A stretch of DNA of 32,421 bases from JACTMI01 sp964618415 (GTDB lineage: Bacteria > Acidobacteriota > Thermoanaerobaculia > Multivoradales > JAGPDF01). Location: NCBI GenBank assembly GCA_964618415.1, contig CAZUAT010000040.1:1-32421 (forward strand). Direction: 5' to 3'. Of the stretch, positions 1-8,010 are shown piece by piece (within the stretch, counting starts at the first letter, position 1; every line of letters starts with the position of its first letter). A model generated the notes under the pieces. It searched no databases and was not told where the DNA came from. It was given only the letters and a program-made list of their open reading frames with translations. The position numbers were made by a program, and so were the translations under genes.

Positions 1-2622
1 TTCGGGCTCGGGCTGCGTCGGCGCCGGTGCCGGAGGCGCGGTCGGCGCCGGAGCCGGCTCCGGCTCGGCGGCGGCGGGAGTCGCGGCCGCCACCTCGCGC
101 TGTCGGCGTTCGAGTTCCGCGTCGTACTGACGGCGCAGTTCCTCCTCGCGCTTCCGGACCTCTTCATTGACCGCTTCGGCCACGTCGATCGCCGGGGCTG
201 CGGGAGCATCACTCACGGCTTCGCCACTCGGTTCCGCGCCGCCCGGCTCGCCGCCCTCCGGCACCGCTTCGGGCGGCGCCGGATCGCTCGGCGGCGCTTG
301 CGGCTCGGCCTCCGGCGATCCCGAGCTGCGTCCGAACAGGAACCAGCCGCCAGCGATCAGCGCGGCGATCAACGCCGCGGCCAGCCACAGCTTGCTCCGG
401 CTTGCCGGCACCTCGAGCGCGGCATCGCGCTCGGAGGTCGCGGTGTGGGGCTGCGGGGCGGCGGTCGTGCCCGCCGCGGCCGAGGCCGCGGCCGGGGCGG
501 CAGCGGTGGCAGACGCGGTGACCGACGGCGGAGCGAACTCGCTGGTCGGCACGGCGCCGGTGCGCGGCTCGACGCCGAACAGCGCGCGTACCCAGGCGGC
601 CAGGTCCTGCGCCGAGGGCACCGGTTTGAGCGACGAGATCATCGCCTCGAGTTCGCGCTGCATCTCGCCGGCGGCGGTGAAGCGGTCGCCGGGATCCTTC
701 GCGAGCGCATGCAGAACGAGCGCGTTGGCCTCCAGAGGCAGGCGCGGGTCGAGATCGCGCGGCGCCTGTATGCGGCCCTCGCGCACCGCATCGAGCACCG
801 ACATTTCACTGTCGCCAGCGAACAGGCGACGGCCGGTGAGCATCTCGAACAGCAGCGATCCGAGCGAGAAGATGTCGGAGCGCGAATCGACCGGGCGTCC
901 CCAGGCCTGCTCGGGCGACATGTACTGGAGCTTGCCCTTGAGCGCGCCCATCTGCGTCTTCGAGGCTTTGGACACCGCCTTGACGATGCCGAAGTCGCAC
1001 AGTTTGATGTCGCCCTCGAAGCTGATCAGCACGTTCTGTGGCGAGACGTCGCGATGCACCAGGCCGAGCGGCCGGCCCTCGAAGTCCTTCATGCGATGCG
1101 CGTAGTCGAGCGCCGCGGCAATGCGCGCGGCCACCAGCAGCGCCAGGCCGATCGGCATGGGCTGATTCTTCTCGCGCGCCGTGTTGAGGATCGACCGCAG
1201 ATCCCGGCCGTCGACGAACTCCATCGCAATGTAGTAGTCGTCGCCCTGCTTGCCCAGATCGTAGATATGGATGATGTTGTTGTGGTTGAGCTGGGCAGCG
1301 AGTTTGGCTTCGTCGATGAACATCGTGACGAAGTCGGACGAGTCGGTCAGATGCGGCAGGATCTTCTTGATCGCCACCGTCTTCTGGAACCCCTCGACGC
1401 CCTTCATGCGCGCCTTCCACAGCTCGGCCATGCCGCCGACGGCGATCCGCTCGAGCAGCGTGTACGGTCCGAACTCGTTGGAAGCCGGCGGACCGCCGAG
1501 ACCGCGCGGCAGCTGGACCTTCTGGGTGCCGAAGCCTTCGCCCGTCGACTCGCGCTCCTTCGGGCGCGGATGCACCAGGCGATCGAGCTCCGACAGATCG
1601 ATCTCGCGCGAAGTGCGGCGCGCTTCGCGGGCCGCAGGCATCGGCGTCGGAGTGGGCTCGAATAGCGCCGGCGGCTCAGATGCTGCGACGGAGGGCTCGC
1701 GGGGCGGCACGGCCGCTTCGGCGGGCGTTACATCCCGCAGGACAACATCCGGCAGATCGAGCGCAGCGGTGAACGCGGGCGTCGCGCTCGGCGTTTCGAC
1801 CGGCGCAGTCACCTCGGCCGGCGGTGGCGGCACCGGCGGCTCCGCCGCTGGCGGCGTCGAGACCGGGAGCGCGTCGGGCGGTGTCGCCTCCGCCTGCACC
1901 GGCATCGGTTCCGGCGCCGGACGAGGCGCCGGCGCAGTACTGCGGCGCGGCTTGTCGGTGCCCTCGAGCCCTCCCAGAGTGCGCGACAGCATTTCGTCGA
2001 TGCCGAGCGCATCGCGCCGCGTCGGGGGTGGAGTCTTCGTCTTCTCTTTGGGCAGCAGGCCGGACAGCGTCCGCTCGAGCGCCCGATCGACGTCGCGCGC
2101 GACGCTGGCGGATGCGGCCGAAGCGGGACGCGCGGTGGGCGGACTCTGAACGGGCGGCGCGGCGGAGGGAGCTGCGGGTGGAGCGATCTCCACGCCCTCG
2201 GACTCCATCTCGGCCAGGACGTCGCCGAACAGATCCTTCGAGGTCAGCCGCTCGCCCGCGTCTGCCGCCGCGGCGGCGCGCCGGCTCGCGGCCAGTCGAC
2301 GCACGGCGAGGCGCAGGTCCGAGTCGGTGAACGGCTTGTCGAGGCGTTCGTGGGCCCGCGCTGCGACCGCCGCCGCGCCGCCGCTCTCGGCGACCAGCGC
2401 GAGGGATCCGCCGATCAGGCGGTCCGCCCAGCGCGCGATCAGGTCGGCGGCGCCCGGCAGTTCGGCTGCGACGATCAGCACGTCGTGGCTGCGGGCCTGG
2501 TCGGCGCGACGGGCCGCGTCGGCATCCGCGACCACCTCGAGCTGCCAGCCGTCGGCCGCCAGCGCGTCCCGGATGCGCTCGGCAAATCTGCCTTCGGACT
2601 CGGCTACCAGGATCCAGGCCAT
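1..2622 (-). CDS. Receiver-like/Ser-Thr protein kinase, membrane-anchored (3' end cut by window)
   Basis: 874 codons are open from ATG 2622 to base 1 with no stop, so the C-terminus lies outside the window. Residues 1-115 resemble a response-regulator receiver (ILVAES start, LDKPF with K96), but the phosphoacceptor position in DVLIVAAELP is A52 rather than Asp. A Pro/Ala-rich linker (about 125-380) follows. The Hanks-type kinase domain spans about 384-661, with glycine loop IAVGGMAELWKA, catalytic K419 (VAIKK), HRD at 523-525 and DFG at 543-545, so it should be active. One transmembrane helix lies near 744-765, followed by a charged coiled-coil (VRKREEELRRQYDAELERR) and a Pro/Glu-rich TonB-like stretch. 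It probably phosphorylates cytosolic Ser/Thr targets in response to an envelope cue. It is divergent from ruvC and the Exb/TonB module. Kinase identity is certain; substrate and C-terminal domain are unknown. Confidence 0.93.
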   Translation of the reverse strand, partial: MAWILVAESEGRFAERIRDALAADGWQLEVVADADAARRADQARSHDVLIVAAELPGAADLIARWADRLIGGSLALVAESGGAAAVAARAHERLDKPFTDSDLRLAVRRLAASRRAAAAADAGERLTSKDLFGDVLAEMESEGVEIAPPAAPSAAPPVQSPPTARPASAASASVARDVDRALERTLSGLLPKEKTKTPPPTRRDALGIDEMLSRTLGGLEGTDKPRRSTAPAPRPAPEPMPVQAEATPPDALPVSTPPAAEPPVPPPPAEVTAPVETPSATPAFTAALDLPDVVLRDVTPAEAAVPPREPSVAASEPPALFEPTPTPMPAAREARRTSREIDLSELDRLVHPRPKERESTGEGFGTQKVQLPRGLGGPPASNEFGPYTLLERIAVGGMAELWKARMKGVEGFQKTVAIKKILPHLTDSSDFVTMFIDEAKLAAQLNHNNIIHIYDLGKQGDDYYIAMEFVDGRDLRSILNTAREKNQPMPIGLALLVAARIAAALDYAHRMKDFEGRPLGLVHRDVSPQNVLISFEGDIKLCDFGIVKAVSKASKTQMGALKGKLQYMSPEQAWGRPVDSRSDIFSLGSLLFEMLTGRRLFAGDSEMSVLDAVREGRIQAPRDLDPRLPLEANALVLHALAKDPGDRFTAAGEMQRELEAMISSLKPVPSAQDLAAWVRALFGVEPRTGAVPTSEFAPPSVTASATAAAPAAASAAAGTTAAPQPHTATSERDAALEVPASRSKLWLAAALIAALIAGGWFLFGRSSGSPEAEPQAPPSDPAPPEAVPEGGEPGGAEPSGEAVSDAPAAPAIDVAEAVNEEVRKREEELRRQYDAELERRQREVAAATPAAAEPEPAPAPTAPPAPAPTQPEPE

Positions 2623-2699
2623 CTCGGTCCACCCCTCGTGCTCGAAGCCGCTCGCAGGCGCTGCGGCTCACCTCGGCGACGTCTCGGAAGTACAAGACG

Positions 2700-2729
2700 T
2701 TCTAGCATTTGCCGTCCCGCAGAGTCAAT
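2700..2729 (-). promoter_or_regulatory. Sigma70-type promoter of the kinase gene
   Basis: Read on the minus strand, TTGACT (2729-2724) is followed by an 18-base spacer and TAGAAA (2705-2700). The -10 is extended by TGC directly upstream. Initiation near 2693 would give a leader of about 70 bases before ATG 2622. This is one of the best promoter matches in the window. Confidence 0.6.
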
Positions 2730-2771
2730 TGCGGGCGGCCCTCGGCGAGGCCCGGACCGGCGCCGTGGCGG

Positions 2772-2777
2772 TAGAGT
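2772..2777 (+). promoter_or_regulatory. Putative -10 element of ruvC
   Basis: TAGAGT ends six bases before the GTG start of ruvC, so a transcript from it would be leaderless or nearly so. No -35 match was seen. The same arrangement recurs before other genes in the window. Confidence 0.3.
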
Positions 2778-2783
2778 CGAGGG

Positions 2784-3290
2784 GTGCGAATTCTGGGGAT
2801 CGACCCGGGCAGCCGGCACTGTGGCTGGGCGGTCATCGAGCGCGCCGGCAGTCAGCTGCGGGCGGTCGCATGGGGTCGGCTCTCACCGGCCGCCACCGCC
2901 GACGTGCCACAGCGACTGCGCGAGATCGCCGACGGCCTGGCGAACCTTCTCGCCAGCCACCAGCCGGGCGCCGCGGTGGTCGAGCGCGTCTTCCACGGGC
3001 CGTCCACGCGTTCGCTGGTCGTGCTGGCCGAAGCGCGGGGCGCGATCCTGGTCGAACTGGCGCGTGCCGGACTCGACGTGCACGAGCTGGCGCCGACGGC
3101 GGTCAAGGCGGCAGTGGCCGGCAGCGGCCGCGCGGACAAGGCGCAGGTGGCACAGATGGTGCGCCTGCAGCTCGGCCTCGCCGCGGCCTCGATGCCGGCC
3201 GACGCGAGCGACGCACTGGCGGTCGCCCTGGCCGGCTCGCAGCTGGTCGGTGCGGCGCGGGCACGGCGGCTCCCGGCGGCGATGTCGTGA
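2784..3290 (+). CDS. ruvC: Holliday junction resolvase RuvC
   Basis: This 168-residue protein has the length and fold signature of RuvC, the Mg-dependent endonuclease that cuts Holliday junctions with RuvAB during recombinational repair. It opens with ILGIDPGS, and the four acidic catalytic residues are recognisable: D7, E67 (VVERVF), and D140 and D143 (ADASDALAVAL). The GTG start at 2784 puts the conserved IDPG at the usual distance from the N-terminus. No good Shine-Dalgarno sequence precedes it; a -10-like TAGAGT six bases upstream suggests leaderless translation. ruvA and ruvB are not in the window. The gene is separated from exbB by a promoter and a 130-base leader, so it is probably monocistronic. 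Confidence 0.93.
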   Translation: MRILGIDPGSRHCGWAVIERAGSQLRAVAWGRLSPAATADVPQRLREIADGLANLLASHQPGAAVVERVFHGPSTRSLVVLAEARGAILVELARAGLDVHELAPTAVKAAVAGSGRADKAQVAQMVRLQLGLAAASMPADASDALAVALAGSQLVGAARARRLPAAMS

Positions 3291-3358
3291 CCTCAAGGGG
3301 GGTGTGCGAGGCGAGCTAAGTGACTGGCGACAAAGCCATTGACGCCGCGACTGGTTTC

Positions 3359-3388
3359 TTGACCGTCATTTTTTCGCTGTGCTACTCT
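3359..3388 (+). promoter_or_regulatory. Promoter of the exbB-exbD-exbD-tonB operon
   Basis: TTGACC (3359-3364), an 18-base spacer and TACTCT (3383-3388) with an extended TGC before the -10. Expected initiation is near 3395, which leaves a leader of about 130 bases before the exbB GTG. Confidence 0.55.
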
Positions 3389-3395
3389 GGCGCCC

Positions 3396-3504
3396 CTCTC
3401 GCGTACGAGAGTCGGGATTCGCCGCGCAGTGCCGCTTACCTCGTCCCGGGTCACGCCCGGCCGTTTGAAATCGACGCGGAACATGGCCCGCATGAAGCGG
3501 GTCC
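3396..3504 (+). promoter_or_regulatory. Structured 5' leader of exbB with three hairpins
   Basis: The region between the predicted start site and exbB carries three simple hairpins: CTCTCG/CGAGAG around a CGTA loop (3396-3411, at the very 5' end), CCGGG/CCCGG (3447-3461) and CCCGC/GCGGG (3487-3501). The last lies just upstream of the GGGAGGAAA ribosome-binding site. No known riboswitch was recognised. A role in RNA stability or translation control is inference. Confidence 0.35.
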
Positions 3505-3523
3505 AAGAACAGGGAGGAAATCC

Positions 3524-4195
3524 GTGGGTACCTTCTGGGAATACATGGAACAGGGCGGCCCGGTCATGTGGCCTCTGCTGGCGTTTTCGATCCTCGGCGT
3601 GGCCTTCGCCATCGAGCGATTCTTCGCGCTGCGCAAGGCCCGCATCAACGTCAACGAGTTCCTGGCCAAGATCCGCAAGGCGCTGATGGTCAACCGGTCG
3701 GTGCGCGACGCGGTCAAGATCTGTGAGCAGTATCAGGGCCCGGTGGCGTCCGTGATGAAGGCCGGCCTGCTCAAGTACGGCCAGCCGAAGGAGGACGTCG
3801 AGAAGACCATCGAGAACGCGGCGCTGTTCGAGATGGGGCGCCTGGAGCGCGGCCTGGTGGTGCTGGCGACGACGGCCAACGTTGCCCCGCTGCTCGGCTT
3901 CCTCGGCACGGTGACCGGCATGATCGCGTCCTTCGACGCGCTCGCCAAGCAGGGCCTTTCCAATCCGGCCGCCGTTGCCGCCGGTATCTCCGAGGCCCTC
4001 ATCACCACCGCCGCCGGTCTGATCATCGCGATCCCGATTCAGCTCGTCTACAACTACTTCACGAGCCGGATCAACAAGTTCGTGCGCGACATCGAGACGG
4101 CGGCCAACATGCTCGTCGAGACGTTCGGCGAGATGGATCGCAGCGGCATCACGCCCGAGCGCGCGGCTGACGCGGCGCCCGGCGCCAAGGCCTGA
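3524..4195 (+). CDS. exbB: MotA/TolQ/ExbB proton channel protein
   Basis: This is a 223-residue inner-membrane channel subunit of the TonB/Tol energy-transduction family, which uses the proton gradient to drive a periplasm-spanning partner. Three transmembrane helices fall near 13-33, 110-136 and 155-178. The conserved core GFLGTVTGMIASFDAL and the SEALITTAAGLIIAIP helix are typical of ExbB/TolQ. GTG 3524 was chosen because GGGAGGAAA sits five bases upstream and MGTFWEYMEQGG is a normal family N-terminus. The frame stays open further upstream, but that extension has no family resemblance. It is followed after 6 bases by the first exbD, so ExbB, two ExbDs and TonB are translated together. TolQ is an alternative name, but the linked tonB favours ExbB. 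Confidence 0.93.
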   Translation: MGTFWEYMEQGGPVMWPLLAFSILGVAFAIERFFALRKARINVNEFLAKIRKALMVNRSVRDAVKICEQYQGPVASVMKAGLLKYGQPKEDVEKTIENAALFEMGRLERGLVVLATTANVAPLLGFLGTVTGMIASFDALAKQGLSNPAAVAAGISEALITTAAGLIIAIPIQLVYNYFTSRINKFVRDIETAANMLVETFGEMDRSGITPERAADAAPGAKA

Positions 4196-4201
4196 CGCGC
4201 C

Positions 4202-4639
4202 ATGCGTATCCGGGCAGGCAAGACCACGGGCGCGGTCATTCCGACCGCATCGATGGCGGATATCGTCTTCCTGCTGATCATCTTCTTCGTGTTGACCTTC
4301 CAGGTGGAGGTCGACAAGACGCGTGTCGAGCTGCCGAAGTCGGCCCTGCGACTGGAGGTCCCGAAAAAGGCGGCGGTCGTTTCGATTACCGATACCGGCC
4401 AGATGCGCGTCAGCGACGGCGAGGCGACCAGCGTGACGGTCGGCAGCGTGCAGGACGTGTTGTCGTTCGCGGCGGAGATCACGGCGCTCGACCCGGAGAA
4501 GGAGTTCGTCCTGAAGGCCGACAAGGGCGTCGCCTACCGGTACGTCGATCAGGTGATCGACGCGCTCAAGCAGAGTCGGGTCACGGTCGTCTATCTGCTC
4601 TCGGATCAGGAAACGGTCGACGACCCGGGGGGGCAGTGA
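4202..4639 (+). CDS. exbD: Biopolymer transport protein ExbD (copy 1)
   Basis: This 145-residue ExbD/TolR protein has a short cytosolic N-terminus, one transmembrane helix (about 19-38, MADIVFLLIIFFVL) carrying the essential proton-carrying Asp (D20), and a periplasmic domain with the usual peptidoglycan or partner-binding fold. It forms the rotor or stator pore with ExbB. Its stop is one base before the next exbD ATG (TGAGATG), so the two are coupled. It differs clearly from copy 2 in the periplasmic half (38 VEVDKTRVELPKSALRLEVP region), implying an ExbD heteromer rather than a recent duplication. Confidence 0.92.
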   Translation: MRIRAGKTTGAVIPTASMADIVFLLIIFFVLTFQVEVDKTRVELPKSALRLEVPKKAAVVSITDTGQMRVSDGEATSVTVGSVQDVLSFAAEITALDPEKEFVLKADKGVAYRYVDQVIDALKQSRVTVVYLLSDQETVDDPGGQ

Positions 4640-4640
4640 G

Positions 4641-5075
4641 ATGAAGTTCGCCAGAAAGACCGTCAGCGACGAGATCCCGACCGCGTCGATGGCCGACATC
4701 ACCTTCCTGTTGATCATCTTCTTCATGGTGACCAACACGTTCGCCGCGACCCGCGGGCTGGACTTCGCCCTCCCCAAGGACGATAAGAACCCGCCCCAGA
4801 TCGAACGCGAGGACTCGGTGCTGATCGCCATCCGGCCCGGTGGCCAGATCGAGGTCGACGGCAAGCCGATGCGCCTCGAAGGGATCGTCGACTACCTCGA
4901 GCCGATCCTGAAGGTGAACCAGGTCAAGCCGGTCATCATTCGCCCCGATCCGGACGCAGCGTACGGCGACATGGTGCGCGTGTATGACACTCTGCGCGGG
5001 GCGAAGGACAAGGGCGTCGAGATCCGCAACATCTCGATCCCGACCCAGCGCGAGATCGACCAGTTCTGGTTCTGA
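4641..5075 (+). CDS. exbD: Biopolymer transport protein ExbD (copy 2)
   Basis: This second ExbD/TolR family protein has 144 residues. A single helix near 18-36 (MADITFLLIIFFMV) carries the conserved D19. Both copies share the PTASMADI entry to the helix, but the periplasmic domains diverge. This one has VLIAIRPGGQIEVDGKP followed by an IIRPDPDAAYGDMVRVYDTL segment typical of ExbD. It starts one base after copy 1 stops and is followed after 14 bases by tonB. Having two ExbDs with one ExbB is known in several phyla, including the gliding motor of Myxococcus (AglR with AglQ and AglS). What the second copy does here cannot be read from sequence. Confidence 0.92.
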   Translation: MKFARKTVSDEIPTASMADITFLLIIFFMVTNTFAATRGLDFALPKDDKNPPQIEREDSVLIAIRPGGQIEVDGKPMRLEGIVDYLEPILKVNQVKPVIIRPDPDAAYGDMVRVYDTLRGAKDKGVEIRNISIPTQREIDQFWF

Positions 5076-5089
5076 GGGGGCCCGGACAC

Positions 5090-5824
5090 ATGGCAACCAA
5101 GACCAATCAACCCGGCACGCCGCCGCCTGCGAAGGTTCAAGGCTCCCGCAACGACCTCGGAGCGGGCGACTTCGCGATCTTCGCCGCGGAAGACGAGCAG
5201 GACCGCAAGATTCTGAAGTGGGCGATCGGCATCGCGGTCGTCCTGCACGTGGGTCTGTTCCTGATCCATCTACCGGAGCTGGTGCAGGGCGACCTGGGCA
5301 AGGCCGACAAGCAGAAGGTCTACGTCGTCCAGCAGGTCCGTTTCCGGCCGCCGCCGCCGCAGCAGGAGGAGCAGAAGATCGAGGTGCGCAAGAAGCGCGT
5401 GCCGATTCCGGACCCGACGCCGGATGAGCCGGAACCGCTGCGCGTGGTCGAGGAAGTGCAGCCCGACCTCGACATTCCGGTCGACGACGCGGTGTTCGGA
5501 ATTCCGGATGCTCCGCCGGTGGCCGAGCCGACCGGTCCGATCGCGGTGGGCGGTGACGTCCAGGCGCCCGAGCGCGTGCACGCGCCACAGCCGCAGTACA
5601 CGGAGATCGCCCGCAAGGCGCGGATTCAGGGCGTCGTGATCGTTCAGGCGATCATCGACAAGGAAGGCAACGTCACCAACGTCAAGGTGCTCAAGGGCCT
5701 GCCGATGGGACTCGAAGAGTCGGCGGTCGATGCCATCAAGACCTGGCGGTTCAAGCCGGCGACGCTCAATGGCAAGCCGGTGATGGTGTATTACAACCTG
5801 ACCGTGAACTTCAAGCTGCAGTGA
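5090..5824 (+). CDS. tonB: Energy transducer TonB
   Basis: This 244-residue protein has a cytosolic N-terminus, unusually long for TonB (about 41 residues). One transmembrane helix follows at 42-61, with a His inside the helix (VVLHVGLFLIHL). The periplasmic spacer is rich in Pro, Glu and Lys (86-150), and the TonB C-terminal domain spans about 163-244 (PQYTEIARKARIQGVVIV, TWRFKPATLNGKPV, YYNLTVNFKL). The C-terminal domain contacts the TonB box of outer-membrane receptors or other outer-membrane partners, transmitting force from ExbB/ExbD. No TonB-dependent receptor is encoded nearby. The outer-membrane genes downstream are an Omp85-like barrel and an OmpA-type protein, so the client is unclear. 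Confidence 0.93.
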   Translation: MATKTNQPGTPPPAKVQGSRNDLGAGDFAIFAAEDEQDRKILKWAIGIAVVLHVGLFLIHLPELVQGDLGKADKQKVYVVQQVRFRPPPPQQEEQKIEVRKKRVPIPDPTPDEPEPLRVVEEVQPDLDIPVDDAVFGIPDAPPVAEPTGPIAVGGDVQAPERVHAPQPQYTEIARKARIQGVVIVQAIIDKEGNVTNVKVLKGLPMGLEESAVDAIKTWRFKPATLNGKPVMVYYNLTVNFKLQ

Positions 5825-5845
5825 GCAACAGACGGTCGTAATCGC

Positions 5846-6667
5846 GTGGCATTTCAAGGCTCGCTGAGGGAGCTCCCGCTCCCCGATGTCATCCAGCTGG
5901 TGGCCGTCTCCGGCAAGACGGGGGTGTTCAACCTCCGCGATGGCTCGGAGACCGGGCAGATCTACCTGCGCAAGGGACAGATCGTGCACGCCACCATCGG
6001 GACGCTCACCGGGGAGCGGGCCGTGTACGAGCTGGCGCGCTGGTTCCAGGGCGACTTCGTGTTCACCCCCGGCACCGAAGCAGAAGCGGAGACGATCGAG
6101 AAGTCGAATACGAACCTCCTGATGGAGGCTGCTCGTCAGATCGACGAGTGGAAGATTCTCTCCAAGAAGATCGAGTCGACGCGGCTGGTGCCGGTCTTCT
6201 CGCCGCAGGCCAGCCGCGGCTCGGTCTCGTTTACTCCCGGCGAGTGGACGCTCATCACCCGCGTCGACGAACGGCGAACGATTGACGAGATCGCAGCAGC
6301 CCTCGGGCAGAGTGCCTTCGACACCTGCAAGACCATCTATGGCCTGCTGACCTCGGGAGTCCTGACTCTGCGGGAGGATCTGCGTCGCCTGCCGGTCGAG
6401 CGGGTGGCTGCGGCGGGCACGCCGGCTGTCCACGCGGTGGCCGAACAGATTCACCGCCTGGCGCAGTCATTGCTCGCGGGCAGTGAATGGAGCGCCGAGG
6501 TCGATGGTGCGCTGCGGCTCTTTCGCGCTGAAGCCGAGGCGGGTGACGGAGCCGAGGCGCTCACCCATCTCGTGCGCGCGGAGGAAAAGCTGGTCTCGGC
6601 ACACGCCGGCCCGGTCCAGGGCAAGGAGTTCGTCGAGCGCGTCACATCGATACTGCAGAGCGTCTGA
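5846..6667 (+). CDS. DUF4388 (PatA N-terminal-like) protein
   Basis: This is a 273-residue cytosolic protein with no signal peptide or transmembrane helix. Residues 1-100 match the DUF4388/PatA-N pattern (MAFQGSLRELPLPDVIQLVA, followed by GVFNLRDG, IYLRKGQIVHA and ELARWFQGDFVF). Residues about 130-190 (GEWTLITRVDERRTIDEI, ending with a GLLTSGVLTL turn) look like the winged-helix-type second domain often joined to it. The C-terminal 80 residues are helical with no recognised domain. The family occurs with signalling proteins and is thought to mediate protein interaction; no enzymatic motif is visible. The GTG start is 21 bases after tonB, so it is probably co-transcribed and may be the cytosolic regulator of the TonB complex (inference). 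Confidence 0.82.
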   Translation: MAFQGSLRELPLPDVIQLVAVSGKTGVFNLRDGSETGQIYLRKGQIVHATIGTLTGERAVYELARWFQGDFVFTPGTEAEAETIEKSNTNLLMEAARQIDEWKILSKKIESTRLVPVFSPQASRGSVSFTPGEWTLITRVDERRTIDEIAAALGQSAFDTCKTIYGLLTSGVLTLREDLRRLPVERVAAAGTPAVHAVAEQIHRLAQSLLAGSEWSAEVDGALRLFRAEAEAGDGAEALTHLVRAEEKLVSAHAGPVQGKEFVERVTSILQSV

Positions 6668-6778
6668 CGAGCTTTCCGACAGATCGGCACGGATCGTGCT
6701 TCGCGTTTCCTGTGCGCGGTGGTACGTGATACCTGAGCGGGTGGGGCGATGCGCGCCGCGCCCAGGAGGACGATGAGA

Positions 6779-7921
6779 ATGCGCAATCGACTGATGACCC
6801 TGATCCTCGCTGGCGCTCTGCTGCCTGCTCTGCCGGCCCAGGCTGGATGGGAGCAGGGCGTGGCCGCTTTCAAGGCGGGCAACTTCGCCGAGGCGGCTCG
6901 GCAGTTCGAAGAGATGGTCGCCGCCAATCCCGACCAGGCTGCGGCGCAGATGATGCTCGGCCGGGCGCTGCTCAAGACCAATCGCGCGGCGCAGGCGGTC
7001 ACGGCGCTGCGCAAGGCCTACGACCTCAACCCGAGTGATGTCGCCACGCAGATCTTCCTCGGCCAGGCGTACCTCGAGGCCGGCCGCGCGTCGGAGGCCG
7101 CGCAGCTGCTGTCGCGCGTCAATACGTCCAGCCTGCCGGCCAGCCAGCAGCAGGCGTTCTCCGCCATCTATTCGGAGGCCCTCACGCGGTCGGGTCAGGG
7201 CGACCGGGCAGCCGCCGAGCTGCGCAAGCTCGCAGCCGCCAAGCCGGGAGACGCCGACATCCAGTATCAGTACGGAGCCCTGGAGTTCAACGCCGGAAAC
7301 ATCGCGGCCGCCGTGGGCGCCTTCGAGAAGGCCTGGCGGACCGAGTCCGGGAACGCGAAGTATGCGCGCGCCTACGTCAATGCCCTCGTCCGCCAGGGGC
7401 GCGAGTCGAGCGACAACAGCGCGTACTCCAAGGCGCTCGAGGCGGCGCGCTCGCTGGTCGGCTCGAGCTCGACCTACGACAACACCCTGCTTCTCGGTGA
7501 GGTGCAGCTGGGTGCCAAGCAGTACGACGCTGCAATCACCACCTTCGGCCAGGCGGCGGCAAAAAGCCCCGGCGAGTGGCTGCCGCACTTCTACGCCGGC
7601 CAGGCCGGTACTGCGGCGGGTCGCTACGGCGACGCCGAGTCGGCGCTGCGGCGGGCCCTCGACCGTGCCTCGCAGTCGAGCGACAAGGCCCGCGTCTGGC
7701 GCCAGCTCGGTTTCGTCTACGAGAAGCTCAATCGGGTCGAGGACGCCAAGAGCGCCTATCAGAGCGGCGGGGATAGCGCCGCCGTCCAGCGGCTGATCGC
7801 GAACGAAGAGATCAAGAAGCACAACGATCAGGCGGATGCCGAGGCCGAGCGCCTGGCAGAGATCAAGCGTCAGCAGGAGCTCATTCGCGAGCAGCTGCAG
7901 CAGCAGACGCCACCGCGGTGA
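6779..7921 (+). CDS. Secreted tetratricopeptide-repeat protein
   Basis: This 380-residue protein begins with a signal peptide (MRNRLMTLILAGALLPALPA, cleaved after AQA). It is otherwise built almost entirely of TPR-like helical pairs, for example FKAGNFAEAARQFEEMVAAN, GRALLKTNRAAQAVTALRKA and LGQAYLEAGRASEAAQLLSR. The tail is charged and Gln-rich (EAERLAEIKRQQELIREQL). ATG 6779 lies nine bases after AGGAGG; an in-frame ATG at 6773 is also possible but its spacing is short. As a periplasmic scaffold it could link TonB or OmpA-type partners. It ends just before a strong terminator, marking the end of the exb-tonB transcription unit. The precise function is unknown. Confidence 0.85.
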   Translation: MRNRLMTLILAGALLPALPAQAGWEQGVAAFKAGNFAEAARQFEEMVAANPDQAAAQMMLGRALLKTNRAAQAVTALRKAYDLNPSDVATQIFLGQAYLEAGRASEAAQLLSRVNTSSLPASQQQAFSAIYSEALTRSGQGDRAAAELRKLAAAKPGDADIQYQYGALEFNAGNIAAAVGAFEKAWRTESGNAKYARAYVNALVRQGRESSDNSAYSKALEAARSLVGSSSTYDNTLLLGEVQLGAKQYDAAITTFGQAAAKSPGEWLPHFYAGQAGTAAGRYGDAESALRRALDRASQSSDKARVWRQLGFVYEKLNRVEDAKSAYQSGGDSAAVQRLIANEEIKKHNDQADAEAERLAEIKRQQELIREQLQQQTPPR

Positions 7922-7962
7922 AGTCCGTTCGCCGGGCCTGAGCCCGGCTGCTGACGGTCCTC

Positions 7963-7994
7963 ACGGGGAGCCGCAAGGCTCCCCGTTCTGCTTT
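7963..7994 (+). terminator. Intrinsic terminator after the TPR gene
   Basis: A perfect 10-bp stem, ACGGGGAGCC/GGCTCCCCGT (7963-7972 and 7977-7986), closes a GCAA tetraloop and is followed by TCTGCTTT. It lies about 40 bases after the stop of the TPR gene and should end the operon that starts at exbB. Confidence 0.8.
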
Positions 7995-8010
7995 CGGAGG
8001 TCCGACCGGA

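Noticed and set aside
298..1665. 455-codon plus-strand open frame
   Set aside because: It lies opposite the Ser/Thr kinase, whose frame has all catalytic motifs. The plus-strand product is Arg/His/Gly-rich noise.
3320..3523. Extended N-terminus of ExbB
   Set aside because: The frame is open, but the region holds the promoter and leader, and the ribosome-binding site points to GTG 3524.
3293..4864. 523-codon open frame on the minus strand across exbB and exbD
   Set aside because: It is antisense to genes with unmistakable ExbB/ExbD motifs. Its translation is low-complexity and matches no family; long antisense frames are common at this G+C.
6690..6715. Small hairpin GCACG-GAT-CGTGC after the DUF4388 gene as a terminator
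   Set aside because: Only a five-base stem and no clean T-run; the TPR gene 111 bases downstream is probably in the same unit.
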